Assembly (NCBI GenBank): GCA_941918925.1
Contig: OW799233.1
Coordinates: 48,321,341 to 48,385,340, forward strand
DNA: 64,000 nt
Origin: Phyto melanocephala
Lineage: Eukaryota; Arthropoda; Insecta; Diptera; Rhinophoridae
Reading direction: 5' to 3'
A program made the translations under genes and the position numbers. Position 1 is the stretch's first letter; the number at the start of each line of letters is the position of its first letter. Below, piece by piece: positions 9,553 to 33,904 of the stretch. The notes beneath the pieces were generated by a model that did not search any database, was not told the DNA's origin, and saw nothing but the letters and a program-made list of their open reading frames with translations.

Positions 9553-10861
9553 CTAGACACGTCCTTCTAGTTTTTGTATCAAATCATAGCATTTCTCTAT
9601 AACACTATAAATGAATGGTCTTTCCATGGGGTCCATACGTAGCATGTACTTGATTAATTCGTGTAATTCCTGCAAAATATATTTTAAATAATACTTTAAA
9701 CTTGACATGTTTTTCTCTTATCTTAGATCAGACTATTGACAGAGCTATAGTATAAACTGTATTTAGACCATATACTTGGCTCAAAGTCCGATGTACCAAA
9801 AAATATTTTATGATAAAGATTATATTAGAAATTTTAAAATAAAGTATTTCACCTCAGAATAAATAGAGCTTTCAGGTATATTAATGTGCCCACTCAAAAC
9901 AGCTAAAGCCACACTGTCACCCTTTTCGTAAATAGGATCGAATGGACAATAAAAGAAGCACATAGCATATAAAACACAGCCCAAACTCTATAATAAATGG
10001 ATATATTAAAAAATATATTTACAAGCATATATTTAATAAAACCCTCACCCATATATCCGTTCTTTCGTCTATGGTACAATATGATTTAACTGAAAACAAC
10101 TCTGGTGCTCTATATACAATTGAACTACGCTCTTCAGCCTCATCCTGCAAACGCTGCGCCTCGGATTGTCCACAGATCTGCAGACGGGCCTCTGTCATTG
10201 AACCTAAATCCACTATAATGGGCTCAAAAGAATCCGAAAGACAAATGTTTGCTGTCTTCAGATCCCTATGAGCTAAAGGCACTGGTTTAGCCTCGTGTAT
10301 AGACCGCAGACCCTCACAGACACCCAAAAATATCTGCATTATTTGAGCTTCGGGCATATAGTCTTGCTTTTTAGCACGAATTTGTAAATGATCTGCAAGA
10401 GAGCCATGTTTGTAGTAAGGTAAAACAATATACAGTGTACTCGTTGTATTTATCACAATATCAGCAGAACCTTTCAGTTCATAGTCTATTACTTTAATAA
10501 CATTTTCTGAGTCAATGCGTCGACAGTTTTCTATTTCACGTAGAGCAATATTTTGATCGTCTATGCTGTGACAGGTAATGCGTTTAACAGCATACAATTT
10601 TCGTGTGATACTGTTTTCCGCAAGGTCAATTAAACTGAAACCGCTGTGAATGAACAACTCAGCCTTAATATAAATCTTATTTAAAATCCTTATTTTTATC
10701 AATAAGTTGTAAGATTAGTTTGTAATTTTTTATATATTCTCAAATTCTTACCCCTGTGCCAATCTATCTTTAACTTTGTATTTGGTCCCACTGATTGTTA
10801 GAGTTTCTTTGGAACAAAAGCATCCTCGTTTGATAATGAGAGCCCATCCTAAACTGTTCAT
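9553..10861 (-). CDS. STK16: STK16-like serine/threonine kinase
   Basis: Four exons close in frame: 10861-10752, 10643-10049, 9987-9853 and 9669-9553, with GT-AG introns of 108, 61 and 183 bp, giving 318 residues. It is a whole kinase domain: glycine loop AQGGFSLIDL (35-44), Lys57 in YAVKR, Glu73 in the C-helix, HRDLKTAN (162-169), DLG at 182-184 in place of DFG, YRAPELFSV, and DERTDIWSLGCVLYAM across the exon 2-3 joint. DLG instead of DFG and the 'DLGSM' and 'DERTDIWSLGCVLYAM' segments are hallmarks of STK16 (MPSK1/PKL12). The mammalian enzyme is a constitutively active, Golgi-associated kinase held by N-terminal myristate and palmitate. Here residue 2 is Asn, so myristoylation from this start is not possible, though Cys14 and Cys16 could be acylated. 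Confidence 0.95.
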
Positions 10862-13331
10862 ATTTCTTATTTTAATTTACAGCCTGGTAGTTTTTTACTT
10901 TTGTTAAATTTACACAACTATATACTAATTTATTTTACGTTAAAGTTACTTATTTGTAAAATAATTTTTTATTGTAAAAAAAGTGAAATCATTTAAGACA
11001 CAACAAAGCAAAATCCAAATTGTCATTTCAGGCAAACAGCTGATGAAGAAATTGTAAAAAATGAAATGGAGAAAGCAGCTGTCGTCACAGGATAATTCAA
11101 GTATTGTGGAACTTATCGTTGAAATATAATTTATTTTTTACCTCTTTCCAATTTATTATTTTATCCAAATGTTTCTAAAAAACAAAAATTCAATAAATGT
11201 TTATTTGTTGAAAATATCGAATTACAATTTTATATAAAATTTATTAATATAAAAAAATATAAGTTTAAAATTGATTAGAACAATGGCTTGATTAATTAAT
11301 TAATTAATTATTAAATCAATAATTAAAAAAATTAATATAAGATTACATAATTAATTTTTGTTTGTTTGTTTATTACTATGTAATATTTTTATTTGGCGTA
11401 TTTGGCTTATATTACTCTGTGGAATTTAATAAATAAATATGTATATATAATAAATTAAAGTTCTTAACTGTTAAAAACTTACGGTAATCTTGAATTGAAT
11501 TCCCAATAGAAATTTCCGAGCTTGTAAAAAATTGATATTATGAACGAAAGCCTTGTGAAAATTTTCGAATTTTAAACTTAAAAAAGTTACTTGTAAATTT
11601 GCTGCTTTAAAAAAATCAAAAAAAATGAAAATTATAACTAGCGCACATGTGAAATATTTTGATAATTTGCAAAAAAAAAGTTGTTCATAAGATTAGAAAA
11701 GAAGAAGATAAAAACACTGCAAATTCAAAATTTCTATATTAAAAAATATGAAGAACAAAGGCTTATTGGTTATTGCTTTTTAAGTTAATGACAATGACGC
11801 AAAAATCATTTTTTTTGCCAAGAGATGTATAGTGTCAGTTTTTTATTCATCAATAAAAACCAAATAAATCAATCGTAACTGCCCTGCCTTTGTTCGAAAT
11901 CCTTCAGATGTCTCAGAAATGTCAACAAACAAATGAATTCTATACGAATTTTCTGACAAAAAAAAAAATAATGAAGTGGGAAATTCTGAGTTTTTTTCCG
12001 ACGTGTGTGATAGAAATCTAAAGAAAAAGGTAAAGGAAATTCTAATTTAATAAGAGACGTTCGTACAAAAATCAGAATATCTAATAGAATACGCAAACAA
12101 AAATCTCACAGGAACTTTTTGTACTTTTTTATTTTATTATTTATTGTCTATAATATTTGGTTTAATATATTCTTATTTTAATATTTGAAAGAATTATTTT
12201 AACTATTTACTTTTTTATAACCTTCACACAAGATTGTATAATTTCTACATGTGCATTTTAGACCTTATAAGGTATATATATATATATCTTGAATCTCTAT
12301 AGGTAGGGAAATTGCTTCAGCCACGTCCGTCTGTCCGTATGTATCAAATCAACATTTTTATGTTCCCACGTATATTTGGGACTCTTACATGGTACCAATT
12401 TATCAGAAATGCTTTCAAGAATTTTACTATTAAAAATCAGTTATGGACATTTTACGTGTTCAATAAGTTTGTATAAAATATGTACTTTGGGCAAAATTTT
12501 CAGAAAATCTTGGTTCAAGTTGCTAATTATCAATATATGTATATCGACTAAAAACTTAAAAAAAGTTAAAATTATCGATTTTGTAAATAATTTTTTGCCA
12601 TAACTGCACCATAAATTGTCAGTTATGGTCTTGAAACAGTTAGTTTAAAAAGTAAAAAAATTGTCATACAAATTACAGAGATATAAGCAAAGACCCACTA
12701 GTACTGCAGTTATTTTTCGCTAATTTATTACATTGTGGAATATCAATTTACAAAGCGCTCTAACTTTTAAATTTTTCCACAATTTATAAAAATTTTATTA
12801 TTTGTTTTTTAATTACTATTATATATTTTAAAACATTTTCTTAATTATTTATTTTATTTTAAAGAATTTAGCCACTTATATACATACATATATATGTATT
12901 TTTAATTTTAATTTCACTTTTATTTGTAACTTAGACACTATTGTAAGAAAACTAAAAATACCAATTATTCATGTATGAATTTTAAAAACCAAAAAAAAAT
13001 TTTATAAAAAACTTAGACATATCCAAAGGTAAACAGTCAAAAATCTGCCAGACAAAAATAAATAAAATCCCTCCGACATATTCATACGAAATCAGAATGA
13101 AATGTCGTACATCAAATTTCCCGGACAAAATGAGATTTTTCAAATTCAGAATATCGTACTCTTTTGCCAGTTGGGAAAGTAGTAGTACACACTATTTGTG
13201 CATAAAAAAGTTTTATCTATGTGACCCTGTGCAAATTACAAAACAGCTGACGCAGCCGACTCAAATTCGTTTTCTTAAGATTTACTTTTATTTTTTAAAT
13301 TCATTAAAGACAAATAAACATTTTTATTGAA
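10862..13331. other. Intergenic region between divergent STK16 and DTWD2
   Basis: About 2.5 kb of AT-rich sequence without a credible gene; the open frames inside are short and of low complexity. It must contain the promoters of both flanking genes. Around 12225-12400 there is a heavily decayed piece that resembles the TTATACCC repeats ('attttagaccttataaggta' and 'cacgtccgtctgtccgtatg'). Confidence 0.5.
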
Positions 13332-14260
13332 ATGGTAACAAGTAATCAGAATATTAGAACAAATGCTGAGAATGAAGAATATGAAAATTCCTGGGATGAT
13401 TTACTAGGAATAATTGCTGATCCACCTGAACGTAGAGACAAATGTGAACAATGCAAGTGGGTGTCATTATAAAAACGATATCAGTGAAAAGTTTTATATG
13501 CTTTTTATTTTTTAGACGACCACAAGTTGTGTGCTGGTGTTCATCGCTACCAAATCCTCCGCTCGATATTGACAGTACAATTGTCATACTCCAACATCCA
13601 GCGGAAGAAAAACGTTCACTGCGTACGGCTTTAATGCTGCAACTTGGAGTGAAACCTGGCAAGTGCATTGTTTATAAAGGCAAAAAATTTCCTACACCAA
13701 AAAATCAAATAGAATTGGAACCAATTTTAAATTCAACGAATTCCTTGCTGCTCTATCCGAGCAGAGAGTCTGTGCCTTTAGAGACAATAAATGATAAATC
13801 TAAGACTTCAGACATGACTAAAGGACCTTTTACACTAGTGCTAATTGATGGCACTTGGCCGCAGGCAAAAGCCATATATGCCAGCAGTCCAATGTTGCAA
13901 AGTATGATACAAGTCAAACTTATAGCTGCCGGCACAAGTGATTACATTATACGCACCCAACCCACAGAAGGTTGTCTCAGCACTCTCGAAACAGCTGCCC
14001 AATCATTGACTGTATTGGAAGGTCGTCCTGAACTACGAGATCTTTTAGTTCGTCCCTTGCATACTTTATGTAAATATCAGCTTGATAATGGCGCTGTTGA
14101 ACATCAGTCCAAAGAATTTAGAATTAAAAATAATCAATATCCTAAACAAATTGGAAAACGTTTAAATCGTTTACTTAATTATAGTACGATTTGTAGATCA
14201 GACATAAAACAGGAACATACGCATGACACTAAGTCCATTTGTAATGTACAAGAAACGTGA
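13332..14260 (+). CDS. DTWD2: DTWD2-like tRNA aminocarboxypropyltransferase
   Basis: Exon 1 (13332-13456) and exon 2 (13516-14260) join across a 59-bp GT-AG intron to 289 residues. The join completes a zinc motif, [13 protein letters not shown], with cysteines at 38, 41, 48 and 50, exactly the family's CxxCxRPxxxCxC. It is followed by [18 protein letters not shown], a segment ending LLYPSRES, the DTW-domain core [15 protein letters not shown], and [11 protein letters not shown]. These are the ordered landmarks of DTW-domain enzymes (TDD superfamily, SPOUT-like fold). Family knowledge: human DTWD2 transfers the 3-amino-3-carboxypropyl group of S-adenosylmethionine to uridine 20/20a of tRNA, making acp3U. 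Without the splice, Arg43 would start after an unrelated intron-coded extension, so the short first exon decides the start. Confidence 0.93.
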
Positions 14261-15094
14261 AATACATACGGTATTATACGTTAGTCAGAAATTTTGAACT
14301 TGTTCTTATTTTTTTTCATAGTTTTATATATCGTCGTTGCACTAACAAATACAGTTTGTGTTTTTTTACTGACTTTTCAGGATAGCAAAAAAAAAACCAT
14401 TGTATTTTGTTGCAGTATTAAACTTAGGCATACTGACTATTGTTTATTGTTTAACTAATCAAGATATCATTGAATGGATTGGTGGTTAGATGTACGACTA
14501 ATAGACTAAAAATAGAGTAATAAAAAATGTTTTAAAAAATTTCACATAACCGATTCGCCAGAGCAGCGACGAAATCGGGCAACATAACAGCAGCGTATTT
14601 CAAAGTTTTTTTAAATATAGTTTTAAAAGATTTTCTCTTAATTACTTTATATATTTAAATTACACATGAAAACTTATATGTAAGATAGTTATCATCTGTT
14701 AAAAATTGATTTTTTTCCTATGTATTGCAAAATAAAAAAAAAAATGAAAGCAAGAATAATATATACTTATATGTATGTATATATTTTTATAACTATTCAC
14801 ACGAGAGTGTTAAATGGTATATATCGTTCGTTTTAACTTTATGGGAGAAGTCAAAAACGTAGTAGAAACTGAATTATCATGTTACTTTTGTTTTTAATTG
14901 TTTTGACTGATAATTTTTATATTATTGCATAACATTTTGAGTCGATGTATAGTTAGTAGTGTTATATGTATTGGAATCACTGAAAAACTCAATTTACAAA
15001 TCTTTAAAAATAAAAATAATTTAAATCAAATCATATGCACAGTTTTCAATACATAACTTCAACATATATGTATATATAAATAGTTTTAAAACGA
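14261..15094. other. Interval between convergent DTWD2 and OBP genes
   Basis: AT-rich, with no gene seen. It presumably holds the 3' untranslated regions of both genes. Confidence 0.5.
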
Positions 15095-16689
15095 CTAAGT
15101 TCTAGCGTCAGCCAAGTATCTTAATGTTAAGCATCTGGCAATACCATATGCCCTTACGCAAGCATTTTTCTCTTTGCCTGAAAAAAAGAAAAAAAAATTT
15201 AAATCTATTTTATATTGAACTAAAAATATAAATTATCTAGGTATGTTTTATATTTTGATATTCAGGCTTTTTTATCTACACTTGTTAGAATTCGTAGTAC
15301 TCAAAAATATGTTTCTTACAATTTGAAAAGATCGTTAATATTTTAAAAATTTTAGCTTTTAATAACATTTAAAGTAAATGTTAAATTCTTTTTTTAATTT
15401 TTATCTATTGGAAACTTAAAAAAAAAAATTCTTTTTACTAGTACTAGCCTTGTAGCTTTATTACTTATTCATTAAATTCATTAAAGATTAAAAGACAAAA
15501 GATAAAGAATTCGAATAACATATTAAAAAACAATTATAATTTAGAAATGTATAAACATTTCCATTCCTTCTTCAAATTTTTGAATTCTGTTTCTATCAAG
15601 GCGAATTCACATCGGTTGACAACATCCCTACAACAAAAACCTGAAAATTTACATGAAAATTTTTAAAATAAATACGTATTTTCAATTTATTACATAAACT
15701 TCTGCTTGTTTATATCACAAATTTATAATTTTTAAAACATTTTTCATTTTCTGAATTAAAAAAATTAAATATTTTGTTTATTCTAATTATTCAATATAAG
15801 AGATAGATAATAAGAAGCAAATGCAGTGATTTATAAATCACTCAATACTAGACTATAAGTTAGATTCGTAAGGAGAATATAAGAAGAAAACATTTTTAAT
15901 AAAGGCAGATTTTGATCAAATACATATAAACAAAATTTTAATTAAATTAGATTGTAAAAAAATAAATCAAAGGAAAGTAAAAAGTTAAAAAGTTAAATAA
16001 AAAAATTAATGATATAAAAATGTTTGAATTTTAACCGTGTTTTATTGTTTATGGAAAGCCATTTATCAAATATATGTTAATATACTTATAACGTACACTT
16101 ACCTCCCTCCTTATCACACATTTCTATAGTATCGTTGGATGCCGGCCAGATATTGGCACGTATTTTCTCGGCATTTAATTTCCAATTTTCGATTAAGCCA
16201 GACTTTTCGTATAAACAACGGACAAAACACTAAAGAAATTTTGTATATAAATTCATAACAGAAAACTTTTAAATCACCTAATTTATTACCATGCCTGTTT
16301 TATCCACTAAGTCCGGCAACGCTGCTGTCCTATTAAATTTCTCATAATAATCTGAAATTTTATAAAAACTCAGCTTAAAAGGAAATACCTTTCAAATAAT
16401 TCCAATATTTACGCATCGGTATATAGAAGCTGGAATTGCAGAGAGAAATCAGTTCATCGAAATGAATAGTATTCGAATTTTCTGGTAAACTGGTGGTAGT
16501 ACCCATATAGGGAGTACTAATATCCGAATGTAAGGACGAATCCATACGCATTTGTTGTTTGATATCTTTAATAAATGTTTCTTCATCTACAACATAAATG
16601 TCACCATTATCCTTGGCCTTTTGTAAGGTCTCAATTGAAGTAAGAAAAACTAATGAGATGCCAATCAAATAAAACTTACGACGATACAT
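15095..16689 (-). CDS. Odorant-binding protein, six-cysteine (classic) type
   Basis: Four exons join exactly: 16689-16389, 16351-16290, 16229-16103 and 15177-15095, with introns of 37, 60 and 925 bp, giving 190 residues. Residues 1-20 (MYRRKFYLIGISLVFLTS...) form a signal peptide. The cysteines are C84, C122, C126, C159, C170 and C179, spaced X37-X3-X32-X10-X8. X3 between C2 and C3 and X8 between C5 and C6 are the insect OBP signature. Family knowledge: such proteins are secreted into sensillar lymph or other fluids and carry small hydrophobic ligands through three disulfides. About 60 residues lie between the signal peptide and C1, longer than in most classic OBPs. The Met at 16689 is preferred over one at 16713 because the latter lies almost on the predicted start of transcription and would disrupt the signal peptide's N-region. 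I cannot name the orthologue. Confidence 0.85.
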
Positions 16690-16743
16690 GTCGTTTGATG
16701 TTTTTGTAATCAATACTGGAAACTAACGGTTTGACAGTGCGAG

Positions 16744-16750
16744 TTTTATA
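16744..16750 (-). promoter_or_regulatory. TATA box of the OBP gene
   Basis: TATAAAA on the minus strand, with an initiator-like CCAGTATT about 30 bases downstream (around 16711-16718). Translation would start at 16689, giving a leader of roughly 30 bases. The spacing is right for a fly core promoter. Confidence 0.6.
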
Positions 16751-17865
16751 CAAGTGATTTGCCAGTACAAAAAATATATTGTCATGCAAAACAAATTATT
16801 TTATTTTGTTTTTTAAATAATTTTATTGATAAATAATATACTTTATATGTAGGTACAATACATACATAAATACTTTAATTGTGTAATTTATTTAGTTTTT
16901 TTTATTGTATGCATTTTGTATTGCAATTATAATATTGTAACAAAAAATATATTTAATTTTCTTTTGTAAATAAGTAACAGTGTTTTTTAACGCGCTTACA
17001 AATATTACAGTTAATTTTTAAATTGTACATTTTTATTTGTAACTTTATTTTTTATAGTTTAGATGTACACGAACCAAAATTCTGTGGCAATAGGGAAAAA
17101 ACTGCGTATGTCTCTTTTTGTAGTTTTTCAGGAAAGCACTTTTAAAAGCTTGAATTGATTTTTATAAATTGATTCCCTTAAAAATAAATACAATTATATA
17201 AAATCCGTTCTGTAAAAATAAAAAATCATATCGATTTTTGCATATCTAGTTAAAATAAGTCATGTCATATGATATTGTTCGTTGAAAAGTGTAAGCAATA
17301 GGGTTTTAAGGTATAACTTCCTGTAAAGTTGTCCAAAATAATGAACAATTTGTTTTGGGGTGGTTTTAAATTGTGTGATTGAAATGCTGTTCATATCAAA
17401 AGCATTTATATCTTTTTGCCACAGATTTATTTGATTGAAATATAATTTGAAGGAGTATAACAGTGTGGTGCTTTTAGCGTATTTCTAATCTCTTCTTTAA
17501 AAATCGAATTCAATTTTTTTTTTAATATTAAAAACTAAATAAAAACATATTTTATTTTTAGTTATCGTGAATTATGTTTTTTTAACACCTAAATAGTAAT
17601 AAAGTTATAAATAAGTTTATAAGTCATACTTAAATAGCGGTAAATATGAAACAGGCAGCATTGCCATATCAAAAAAAAGCTGATGAATAAACCTTTAACT
17701 CGATACAAAAAAGAAAAACAACTAGTTTTCTATTGCTATCTTATTGTATGGTATTCGATAATTGCAAACATAAAAATATGGATTAAAAAGTTTTATACAT
17801 AGACAGCGTTGCCAGAGATTTTCATTTAATAAATTATCAGCTGCTTAAATCAACAAACATATGTA
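16751..17865. other. AT-rich intergenic region upstream of OBP
   Basis: No gene, RNA or recognised repeat seen. Confidence 0.5.
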
Positions 17866-18586
17866 CAGGGTGGACCAAAAGTCACGCCTGCGTGTAAAAA
17901 TTGAATAACTTTTTTGTTTATTAATATTTTTTATTTTTTTTCAGATTTTATTTATCGATTCGTGTTACACCACCATGCAAAATTTAACGACTGAGCAACG
18001 AACGAAAGTGGTAGAATTTTACTTTTAATCGTTCTTCGAGGACGAAGTTGGTAATACAGTAACGGTGAATGGGGACAGATATCGCGCTATGCTTAATAAT
18101 TTTGTACGCCCTGAGATAGCCAACAAGTGGTTTCAGCAGGATGGAGCAACAGCACACACGGCCCGTGCCACAAAGACGCTTTTAAATGAAATTTTTGACG
18201 ACCGAATTATCTCGAAAAATTCAGAATTTAATTGGCCAGCACGTTCACTGGATTTAACTGCCCCTGATTATTTTCTATGGGGTTATCTCAAAGAACGAGT
18301 GTATGTAAACAAGCCTCAAACTATAGAGCAGCTAAAGAACAACATTGAAGCTGAGATCAGGGCAATAGAGCCTGAAACCTTGCGTGCAGTTATGCAAAAC
18401 GCCTGTTTAAGAGCCCAATTGTGCATCGATGAAAATGGTGGTCATCTCTCTGACATTATTTTTCATAATTAAAATTTAGGTTATACAAAGACAATATTAT
18501 AATTAAAAAAAAAATAAATAAAAAATAATAATAAACAAAAAAGTTATTCAATTTTTACACGCAGGCGCGACTTTTGGTCCACCCTG
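17866..18586 (+). mobile_element. Internally deleted mariner-type (DD41D) transposon
   Basis: Terminal inverted repeats of about 57 bp, starting 'cagggtggaccaaaagtc', bound the element. Only one difference stands out over the first 50 bases (position 19). Both ends are flanked by TA (17864-17865 and 18587-18588), the Tc1/mariner target duplication. At 721 bp it is roughly half the size of an autonomous element. It keeps the transposase start (MQNLTTEQRTKVVEFYF, ending in a stop, from 17974) and the C-terminal catalytic half, so the loss is internal. Confidence 0.85.
18065..18472 (+). pseudogene. Mariner-type transposase, C-terminal half
   Basis: Its 135 residues contain WFQQDGATAHTARAT, the second catalytic Asp box, and NWPARSLDLTAPDYFLWGYL, the third. 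Counting from the Asp of QQD to the Asp of APD gives 41 intervening residues, hence DD41D spacing; from memory this corresponds to the rosa-type group. The helix-turn-helix and first Asp are missing through an internal deletion, so the product could not transpose itself. The reading frame extends upstream of the Met into FFEDEVGNTVTV. Confidence 0.85.
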
Positions 18587-18588
18587 TA

Positions 18589-19397
18589 TTAATAAAATTT
18601 TAATATCTATAAATTAATTTTTATTTATATTAAAAATGTATTTATACATTCACACCTTTTTTACTCTTTAATAAAAAGCATATATGTATGTTCACAAAAA
18701 TATATTTGCAGCTAAAAATATAAATTGATTGTTTTTAGATAGTTTAAACACGTTGTAAAAATAATTAAATAAATATGTGTTAAATTATTAAAAATTACAG
18801 AAAAAAAGAAACGATCATTTCGTTACTTCCAAAAAACACAACAGATTCTTAGAAATCGGAAATAAATAACAGTTTTCTTAGAACGAACGAACAACCCTGT
18901 AAATTTAATCTCTATCTTTTATTTATCAGAAACTGTTTTGTTAAAATTTTTCTTTTTATTTAAAAATGTTTAGAAAGATTTACCTTTAGAACAACGTCTC
19001 TTTTAACAGATTATTTCAATTAACAAATAGATACGTACTTAAGTAAAATTTGATAAAGTCATTATGCTGGCAACGCTGCGGATTTTTTTATTCGACTCTA
19101 GGTAAGCTGATAAAGAATATAGCTTTTTAAGGTTTTTATTAAATATAGGGCAACAGTGAACTACTAAGCAAAGAGTGTAAGTTCCGAGAAATATACATAA
19201 AATTAGGTGAAACCGGGAAAGAAAAATTTTAAATTCTAGCATAAACAAATTCACGTTTGTAATTAGTTTTTGTTTTCAATAATAAAATTTATAAACTTAA
19301 ATTTAGGTTATTTCTTTTTTTGCATAATTTTTTAATATTTTTGTTTGTTTGTATTAATTTAAATTACTCTATGCAGTGTCCATGTTGCGTCCAATCG
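18589..19397. other. Interval downstream of Gld
   Basis: AT-rich, with no gene seen. It includes the presumed 3' untranslated region of Gld; no unambiguous polyadenylation signal stands out close to the stop. Confidence 0.5.
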
Positions 19398-32201
<12,804 letters not shown>

Positions 32202-32326
32202 TGTTATTGTGTTGCTATTGTTGCTGCTACTGCTGCTTGGATAAGTTGTGCCAACTTACCAAACCGCCAACAAATGCTTAGTTTATTGCCGCCTATCAGG
32301 CAGTCTGTCCACAAATCCGTAAGTAT

Positions 32327-32332
32327 GACTGA
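32327..32332 (-). promoter_or_regulatory. Possible initiator of Gld
   Basis: TCAGTC on the minus strand fits the fly initiator consensus, with an AT-rich 'aataaataa' just upstream, and lies 129 bases before the Gld start codon. No splice site needs to lie between. It is a candidate only; an upstream untranslated exon cannot be excluded. Confidence 0.3.
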
Positions 32333-32681
32333 GAGTTTTTTTATTTATTAAACTGGGGGACTGCCAGCACAAGGTATGTATGTGTGTAGTTTTCGTATGA
32401 GTTTAAGATGTAATAAAATCTGTAAGATAGAAAATAAAATAAAAATATTATATTAGTTATTTACGAAATTACTGCAAATGCATTAAACGTTTGTGTGGTT
32501 CAGTAGGCTTTTTAATTTAATTTTTAATTTTGCTGTTAATCTAATTACTTTGAAGGTCTCCAAAATGATGATCAATTTATGTAGCTATTACGCACATAAG
32601 TATGTGTAAATATATCAAGTTTTTAATTGTTACTATCGATTGCTTAGTTCAATAAATACAAATTAAATCAACATTGAACGT

Positions 32682-33470
32682 TTTTATACCCTTCACCTGT
32701 GGTGCACAAGGGTATATATAGGTTTGTCATTCCGTTTGTAATTTCTACAATTTTCATTTCCGACCCCATAAAGTATATATTTTCTGAAAGCTTATGAATA
32801 GAGGAGTCGATTAAGCCCTGACCGTCTGTCCGTCTATCCGTCTATCCGTCTGTCCGTCTGTCCGTCTGCCCGTCTGTCCGTGTGTTGGTTGAAATCAACT
32901 TTTAGAAGCAACTATATGTTCCTCAGATCTGTATATGGTATCAATCTCTTGGAAATATCCAGGAATGAATCGCTTTTGAAATTCAGCACAATCGCCCAAT
33001 AACTTTCTGAGATATGAGCAAAAAACCACGACCACCTCGTATTTTCACAATTACAACAACAACATACATACATAGATACATCTAAAAAACATAAAAAACA
33101 AAAAAAAATAAAAAAAAAAAAATATTAAAAAATAAAAAAAAAATAATAAAAAAACTACAAAAAAAAATTTAAAAAAAATTTAAAAAAAAAATTTAAAAAA
33201 ATTTTTTAAAAATTTTTCTAAAAAAATTTTTTAAAAAAATTTAAAAAAAAAATAAAAAAAAATAATAAAATATAAATAATATATTAAATAAAATAAAATA
33301 AAATTTTTTTGGCTCAGCTGGGATTCGATGCCACATTTTATTCTAACGTGTACGTATGCACGTATTTTATATGGGATGAATGGTGATACAAACAATTGTT
33401 ATTGCATGACTACACGTTGTGAAGGGTATATAAGATTCGGCACGGCCGAATATAACACTGTTACTTGTTT
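32682..33470 (+). repeat. TTATACCC-family repeat, full copy with inverted centre
   Basis: It starts 'tttttatacccttcacctgt' and ends 'cggccgaatataacactgtt' plus 'acttgttt', with the terminal palindrome at 33435-33451. The middle holds 'gtccgtctatccgtctatcc' runs and an A-rich tract at 33085-33310. Relative to the copy at 49172-49873, the segment with the A-rich tract and the 'ctcagctgggattcgatg' motif is in opposite orientation. Confidence 0.8.
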
Positions 33471-33904
33471 TTGTTAAATGTCTCCACTCTCTATTTGGTA
33501 ATATAATTTTCGTTAAAAAAAAGTTTTTAAAAATGTAATAGATAAGTATGAAAATAAAAATTGTCAATATTTGTATGTAAGTATGTATTTTTTGAAATAA
33601 TACAAAGTTCGACTTTTTATGTTTTATGTATTTCTTAAGTTTCTTCAATGTAAGACACTATATAGTACCAGAGAACAGCATATTTGTAGATTTCTTTGAA
33701 TAACTCACGGTTAAAAAATATTAGGAAATTGAACAAAACCTTTCTTGTCGGCTGAATAAAATTCAAGCAAATTATTATTGTTCTGAATACATTGACAATA
33801 TCTGTGAAAAGCATACATTTAAAAATATAGTACATTCGCTTTCCTCCCCTCTATCGTTCTTTATATAGTGCGTTGTCTCTCTCAATTTCCTAGTATGAGT
33901 TATT

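Noticed and set aside
16687..16713. Upstream Met of the odorant-binding protein gene at 16713
   Set aside because: It is within a few bases of the predicted transcription start and adds eight residues before a good signal peptide.
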